Source: Sphingomonas montanisoli (GTDB lineage: Bacteria; Pseudomonadota; Alphaproteobacteria; Sphingomonadales; Sphingomonadaceae). From it: a stretch of DNA of 64,000 nucleotides. The first letter of the stretch is position 1. Each line of letters begins with the position of its first letter. Positions 59,718-64,000 of this stretch are shown here, one piece after another. The translations under genes and the position numbers were made by a program. Location: positions 372,001 to 436,000 of the forward strand of contig NZ_VTOU01000003.1 in NCBI RefSeq assembly GCF_008274695.1, written 5' to 3'. Under the pieces are notes generated by a model, which saw only the letters and a list, made by a program, of their open reading frames with translations, was not told the origin of the DNA and did not search any database.

Positions 59718-61138
59718 TCACGGTCAATCTGCCGGCTTGGGCGCAGTGGCTCGATGTGCCGCTTGCCCCTGATCGACTGCCCGTGCGCCATAGGGTGCTG
59801 CTCGGCGGACGCGGTGGTGGTAAGTCGTGGACGATCGCGCACAAGCTCGTCGAACGCGCCATTCGCAATCCCGAGCGAATTCTGTGCACGCGCGAGTATC
59901 AGAACTCGATCCGAGACAGCTCCAAGCGCCTGATCGAAGATGTGATCGACCGCATGCAACTGGGTGCGCGTGGCTCAGGCTTCTTCACCGTTACCGACAA
60001 GGAGATACGCGGCCAAAACGGCTCGCGCTTTGTGTTCATGGGTCTCAACGGCAAGGACAGCGCGATCAAGTCACTCGAAGGCTTCACGCTGGTCTGGGTC
60101 GAGGAAGCCGCTGCAGTCGCGCAAGCCTCGATCGAGGCACTAGTGCCGACGATCCGCCGGGAGCGGTCCGAGATATGGTGGAGCTATAATCCGCGCTACC
60201 GACACGATCCGGTCGATATGATGTTCCGGGGCGGCACGATCCAGCCGCCAGGTTCGATCGTGCAGATCGTTAAATGGTCGGACAACCCATGGTTCCCCAT
60301 AGTGCTGCACCGCGAGATGGAGTTCGACCGGCAGCGCGATCCTGAAAAGCACATGCATGTCTGGGAAGGTCAATATGTCGAGCGCAGCGAAGCGCGCGTC
60401 TTTCACCGCTGGAAAGTCCATGCATTCGACGAGCCGGACGACGCTCTGCATCGTTTCGGCGCCGACTGGGGTTTTGCAAAAGATCCGACAGTGTTGGTGC
60501 GCTGTTTCATCGGCCGTTGGGCGGGTGAACCTTACAATAGCGATATCATCGCCGATCAGAAGGGCGATCATCTCTTCGTCGATGACGAGGCTTACAAGGT
60601 CGGCTGTGCCATAGACGAGACCCCCGCCTTGTTCGCCGGCTTCGATCACCTGCGGCCAGCGCGTTGGCAGAATGGCTTTCTACACCCAGGGATCACCGGC
60701 GCCGCAAGTTACCAGATTACAGCTGACAGCGCTCGGCCCGAGACAATCGACTTCATGCGCAAGCGCGGCTTCAATATAAGCCCCGCGATCAAAGGGCCGG
60801 GGTCAGTCGAAGACGGCATCGCTTTCCTCAAGAGTTTCGATATCGTCGTCCACCCCAGATGCCGGCATCTCATCGACGAACTCGTTCTCTACAGCTGGGC
60901 GTCCGACCGACACACGGGCGAAATCCTCAACAAGCTATCCGACAAAAACAATCATGTAATCGACGCGCTTCGCTACGCGCTCGAGGGAGCACGCAAAGCG
61001 AGCCGGCCCGACTTTCAAGGCTACAGCACTGGTCGCAGCATTATGTTCGATATCCCGGGGTATCTTCCCAGTCGCTGGTCAGAGGTGCATCCAGACTTGC
61101 GGGCCCATAGATCGGTGATTGGAGATCTGTTCCGATAA
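59714..61138 (+). CDS. Phage terminase large subunit (PBSX-type)
   Basis: A 474-residue DNA-packaging motor homologue. The ATPase has Walker A LLGGRGGGKSWT (29-40), Walker B LVWVEEA (126-132), and the coupling region SYNPRYRHDP. The nuclease domain begins FGADWGFAKDPTVLVRCF (DWG at 251-253), with the second acidic residues in TADSARPETIDFMRKRGFNISPAIKGPGSVEDGIAFLKSFDIVVHPRC and LNKLSDKNNHVIDALRYALEG. Length and motifs look complete, so it may be functional. The usual portal gene does not follow; the next gene is convergent. Confidence 0.92.
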   Translation: MITVNLPAWAQWLDVPLAPDRLPVRHRVLLGGRGGGKSWTIAHKLVERAIRNPERILCTREYQNSIRDSSKRLIEDVIDRMQLGARGSGFFTVTDKEIRGQNGSRFVFMGLNGKDSAIKSLEGFTLVWVEEAAAVAQASIEALVPTIRRERSEIWWSYNPRYRHDPVDMMFRGGTIQPPGSIVQIVKWSDNPWFPIVLHREMEFDRQRDPEKHMHVWEGQYVERSEARVFHRWKVHAFDEPDDALHRFGADWGFAKDPTVLVRCFIGRWAGEPYNSDIIADQKGDHLFVDDEAYKVGCAIDETPALFAGFDHLRPARWQNGFLHPGITGAASYQITADSARPETIDFMRKRGFNISPAIKGPGSVEDGIAFLKSFDIVVHPRCRHLIDELVLYSWASDRHTGEILNKLSDKNNHVIDALRYALEGARKASRPDFQGYSTGRSIMFDIPGYLPSRWSEVHPDLRAHRSVIGDLFR

Positions 61139-61160
61139 CGGATCGCCGACGATGGCCAGC

Positions 61161-61541
61161 TCAGAAATGATCGCGGCGACGAGCGTTTTCGAGACGAAAG
61201 CGCGCCAACGCGCCAGCTGCGCGCGCGAGCGCAACCTCGGCTGCGTGAATATCTGCCGCAAGAATGACGTCGTTCCGGTTGATCAACATGAGTACGAGCA
61301 TTGCAACCTCGTTGGAGTTTCGCGCCAACTCGATCAAATTTGCGCCTCTCGGCGGCGTCTCTCCGTGTATCCAAGCGCGGGCGCAGCGATCGCTCACCCC
61401 TGTCCATCGCATGACGATCTTTGCTGCGTGCCCGCTCGTGCCCAGTTCAGCGCGTAGAGCTCGCCCGACCAACTCACTCAACTGCCCATCGGTGAGCAAC
61501 TTTTCTGACTTTGGAAGCTTACTGCCGGTTTTCGGAAGCAT
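61161..61541 (-). CDS. Helix-turn-helix protein divergent from the recombinase
   Basis: A 126-residue basic protein starting MLPKTGSKLPKSEKLLTDGQLSELVGRALRAELG. Residues about 37-58 (GHAAKIVMRWTGVSDRCARAWIHG) have the shape of a helix-turn-helix, followed by ETPPRGANLIELARNSNEVAMLVLMLINR. I recall similar small proteins next to recombinases in alphaproteobacterial mobile elements, with the pattern AKxVxRWTGxSxRxxxxWxxG. It is divergent from the serine recombinase over about 56 bp. Autoregulation and control of the recombinase are likely but inferred. Two GGAAGC-N3-CTGCC repeats overlap its start. Confidence 0.75.
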   Translation of the reverse strand: MLPKTGSKLPKSEKLLTDGQLSELVGRALRAELGTSGHAAKIVMRWTGVSDRCARAWIHGETPPRGANLIELARNSNEVAMLVLMLINRNDVILAADIHAAEVALARAAGALARFRLENARRRDHF

Positions 61542-61547
61542 GCTGCC
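61513..61547. promoter_or_regulatory. Tandem GGAAGC-N3-CTGCC repeats at the HTH gene start
   Basis: GGAAGC-N3-CTGCC occurs at 61513-61526 and again at 61534-61547, a period of 21 bp or two helical turns. The repeats straddle the HTH gene start codon, so they may be an operator; they also encode the repeated LPK of the N-terminus. Confidence 0.4.
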
Positions 61548-61597
61548 AGTCCTTCCGCGCTAAAGCTCCATCTAATAACCAGATCTGGGTGTCAGCG

Positions 61598-63160
61598 ATG
61601 GTGATCCGTTGGAGCGACGATAAATCGGTTCAAAACAGCGTGCCACGGCGCGCCGCGGAATATGTCCGCATGTCGACCGACCATCAGCAATATTCGACCG
61701 AGAACCAGTCAGCAGCGATCCGCAGCTATGCCGAAGCCCGTGGTTTCGCGATCAAAGCAACCTACGCGGACGAAGGAAAAAGTGGCCTAAACATCGGCGG
61801 AAGGGCCGCGCTTCAACGCCTAATCAGCGATATCGAGACCGGTCATGCCGACTTCGAAGCTGTCATCGTTTATGACGTCAGTCGCTTTGGGCGTTTCCAA
61901 GATCCTGATGAGGCCGCGTCTTACGAACTACGCTGCCGACGCGCCGGAGTCGCCGTCCACTACTGCGCCGAGCAGTTCGAAAATGACGGAACGATCGGTT
62001 CGTCGATCATCAAAACCGTCAAACGAGCCATGGCTGGCGAATATAGCCGAGAGCTTTCGGTCAAGGTCTTCGCAGGCCAAGCTCATTTGATCAGGTTGGG
62101 ATATCGGCAAGGCGGGCCGCCCGGGTTTGGCCTGCGACGTCTACTTGTCGATCAGGAGGGGCTACCCAAAGCTGAGCTGTCACGCGGAGAGCACAAAAGC
62201 ATTGCGACGGATCGGGTAGTTCTGACGCCCGGACCATCTGACGAGATCGCGATCGTTCTCGAGGTATATCGTCGATTCGTCGCTGGTGAGGGCGAGCCGC
62301 AAATTGCAGACGACCTCAACAAACGCGGGATAGTAACCGATCTTGGGCGAGCGTGGACCCGCGGGACGATCCATCAGCTCCTCATCAATGAAAAATATCG
62401 CGGCCACAATGTGTGGGCGCGCACCTCTTTCAAGCTTAAACAACGCCACACCACCAACACGCCAGGCGAATGGATCCGCGCCGACGATGCGTTTCAGGCG
62501 ATCGTTCCACTCGAACTTTTTACCGAATCGCAGAAAATTATCGCGGCGCGCTCGGACCGTCTCAGTGATGATGCCATGCTCGAACGGCTCCGCGCGATCT
62601 TCAGTACTGCCGGTCGCCTCTCGGGTCTGATTATCGACGAAGAAGACGGCCCTTCCAGTGGTTCTTATCGCTCTCGTTTTGGCAGCCTATTGCGAGCCTA
62701 TGCCTTGGTCGGCTTCGCTCCCAGCCACGACTATCGATATCTGGAAATCAATCGACGCCTGCGGGCGCTGCATCCGGACCAGCTGACAACGATCGTTGAG
62801 GGTCTTCGCGATGCCGGAGGGACGGTTACGCACGATCCCGCGACAGATATCCTCCATATCAATCAAGAGTTTCGGGCGTCCGTTACAATTTCGCGCTGCC
62901 TCCCAACAGCGGCAGGCACACTCAGGTGGAAAGTTCGGTTAGACAGCGCCCTTTGTCCCGACGTCACGCTGGTCGTCCGCATGGGTCCCGAAAACACCGC
63001 TGTCCTCGACTACTATCTGCTTCCTCGCTTTGACATGCGCGAAGCCATGCTGCGCTTGGCAGAGTGTAATGGCCTGTCGCTCGACGCCTATCGGATCGAC
63101 ACGCTAGCGCCCTTCTTCCAGATGGCTGCCCGGAACACGCGATGGAAAATAGCGGCATAA
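61598..63160 (+). CDS. Serine recombinase (resolvase/invertase plus recombinase domain)
   Basis: A 520-residue large serine recombinase. The resolvase domain starts RRAAEYVRMSTDHQQYSTENQSAAIRSYAEARGF with the nucleophile Ser26, and continues DVSRFGRFQDPDEAASYE with the arginine-rich catalytic motif. A recombinase domain spans about residues 185-300 (FVAGEGEPQIADDLNKRGIVTDLGRAWTRGTIHQLLINEKYRGHNVW). The C-terminal 180 residues lack an obvious CxxC zinc ribbon and instead contain PDVTLVVRMGPENTAVLDYYLLPRF, seen in a mobile-element subgroup. The ATG at 61598 gives the normal N-terminus. It overlaps the following ParB gene by 19 bp. Confidence 0.9.
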   Translation: MVIRWSDDKSVQNSVPRRAAEYVRMSTDHQQYSTENQSAAIRSYAEARGFAIKATYADEGKSGLNIGGRAALQRLISDIETGHADFEAVIVYDVSRFGRFQDPDEAASYELRCRRAGVAVHYCAEQFENDGTIGSSIIKTVKRAMAGEYSRELSVKVFAGQAHLIRLGYRQGGPPGFGLRRLLVDQEGLPKAELSRGEHKSIATDRVVLTPGPSDEIAIVLEVYRRFVAGEGEPQIADDLNKRGIVTDLGRAWTRGTIHQLLINEKYRGHNVWARTSFKLKQRHTTNTPGEWIRADDAFQAIVPLELFTESQKIIAARSDRLSDDAMLERLRAIFSTAGRLSGLIIDEEDGPSSGSYRSRFGSLLRAYALVGFAPSHDYRYLEINRRLRALHPDQLTTIVEGLRDAGGTVTHDPATDILHINQEFRASVTISRCLPTAAGTLRWKVRLDSALCPDVTLVVRMGPENTAVLDYYLLPRFDMREAMLRLAECNGLSLDAYRIDTLAPFFQMAARNTRWKIAA

Positions 63161-64000
63161 GCGCTCGTCCTGCCCAACGGGTCGAGTGGATCCCCATCAA
63201 CCGCATCAGCGTGGTCAACCCGCGCGCGCGCAATAAGAAGGTCTTCAGAGAGATCGTCGACAACATCGCTCAGATTGGGCTGAAACGTCCCATCACCGTA
63301 ACCCGGCGCGCCGAAGCGGACGGCCCCTTTTATGATCTGGTTTGCGGACAAGGACGATTAGATGCCTATTGCGCGCTGGGGCAGGACGAGGTCCCCGCCC
63401 TCGTCGTGTCTGCCGATCCCGAAGATTGCCTCATCGCCAGCCTGGTCGAGAATTGTGCACGTCGACAGCATAATGCGATCGATCTGCTGCAAGACATTGG
63501 TGGTATGCGGCAGCGCGGTCACGACTTTTCCGATATCGCGCGCAAGACTGGCCTGTCGATCGACTATGTGATGGGCGTCTCGAACCTGCTCGAGCGCGGA
63601 GAGCAGCGATTGCTGCGATCCGTGGAATCGCGGGTCATTCCATTGAGCGTCGCGGTAGAGATCGCCGAAGCCGATGATCATGGCGTTCAGCGGGCTCTCT
63701 AAGACGCATATGAACGCGGCGAGCTGCGCGGAAAACGATTGTTGGCGGCCAAAAAGCTCATTGAGACACGGCGACGTCGCGGGAAAGGTTTGGAGTCTCG
63801 GATTACGCGGAATCATGAGCGCGTTTCGTCAGCCGATCTCGTCAAGGCTTATCAGGAGGATACGGCGCGTAAGCGCGACATGATCCGTCGGGCCAACAAC
63901 GCCAATGATCGCCTCATTCTTGTTGTCGAGGCGCTTCGCCGGCTGCGCGCTGACGCCAGCTTCGTCGCCATCCTCGAGGAGGTAGGACTTGATGACATTC
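63142..64000 (+). pseudogene. ParB/RepB-like partition protein gene interrupted by an in-frame stop
   Basis: The frame starts MENSGISARPAQRVEWIPINRISVVNPRARNKKVFREIVDNIAQIGLKRPITVTRR and contains the ParB core CGQGRLDAYCALGQDEVPALVV and SLVENCARRQHNAIDLL, then a helix-turn-helix (SDIARKTGLSIDYVMGVSNLLERG). A TAA at 63700-63702 stops translation after 186 residues (VQRAL). The same frame then stays open to the window end with plausible continuation (DAYERGELRGKRLLAAKKLIETRRRRGKG). That looks like the RepB C-terminal part, so a CAA or CAG to TAA change is the simplest explanation. A truncated 186-residue product may still be made. The gene runs off the window. Confidence 0.75.

Noticed and set aside
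1-64000. CRISPR array
   Set aside because: No regularly spaced direct repeats with unique spacers were seen; the repeats present are inverted and dispersed.

Overview
The window is high-GC chromosomal DNA from an alphaproteobacterium, most likely a sphingomonad (Sphingomonas or a close relative). The signs are the gene content (TonB-dependent receptors, ispH-thrB-rnhA, DUF4893 and DUF2171 proteins, Rieske oxygenase, actP-DUF485), the codon style, and palindromic intergenic repeats of a kind common in that group. This is inference from families I recognise; no database was searched.

Left part (1-33 kb) is mostly ordinary chromosome: a truncated trans-sulfuration enzyme, a CocE-type esterase, MoxR ATPase, J-domain protein, LLM flavin enzyme, topoisomerase IB, and a three-gene RND efflux operon (8.3-14.0 kb) divergent from a LysR-glutaminase pair. 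Then come a CAP-domain protein and a MarR-controlled EmrAB-type efflux operon (16.9-21.6 kb) with two strong dyads before marR. After these lie a Rieske oxygenase, M20 amidohydrolase, DUF4893 lipoprotein, an atypical receiver protein lacking the phospho-acceptor Asp, patatin-hydroxybutyrate dehydrogenase, a DUF2171 protein, tRNA-Ala(CGC), an SDR-carboxymuconolactone decarboxylase pair, a lipoprotein, and ispH-thrB-rnhA.

Middle (33-52 kb): a TonB receptor is translationally coupled to a beta-propeller phytase. Next are a nitronate monooxygenase, a D-aminoacylase and an M28 peptidase. A long cobalamin locus follows: btuF, then a cobalamin riboswitch, then a tightly overlapping operon btuB - three uncharacterised genes - DUF1636 - cobT - alpha-ribazole phosphatase - cobS - threonine-phosphate decarboxylase - cbiB - cobU (43.4-51.75 kb). 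It covers outer-membrane uptake plus nucleotide-loop assembly; no corrin-ring genes and no BtuCD are present. The unknown genes between btuB and cobT, including a 49-residue coiled-coil microprotein and a five-helix membrane protein, are the best candidates for new biology in the chromosomal part.

Right part (52-64 kb): a PQQ alcohol dehydrogenase with a fused cytochrome c domain, actP-DUF485, an unknown protein with an HTTM-like membrane protein, then a mobile-element-like segment from about 57.5 kb to beyond the window end. That segment carries a ParB-DNA methyltransferase fusion, a DUF5681 protein and a phage terminase large subunit in one overlapping operon. A helix-turn-helix protein follows, divergent from a serine recombinase, and then a ParB/RepB-like gene interrupted by an in-frame stop. 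No capsid, portal or tail genes follow the terminase within the window.
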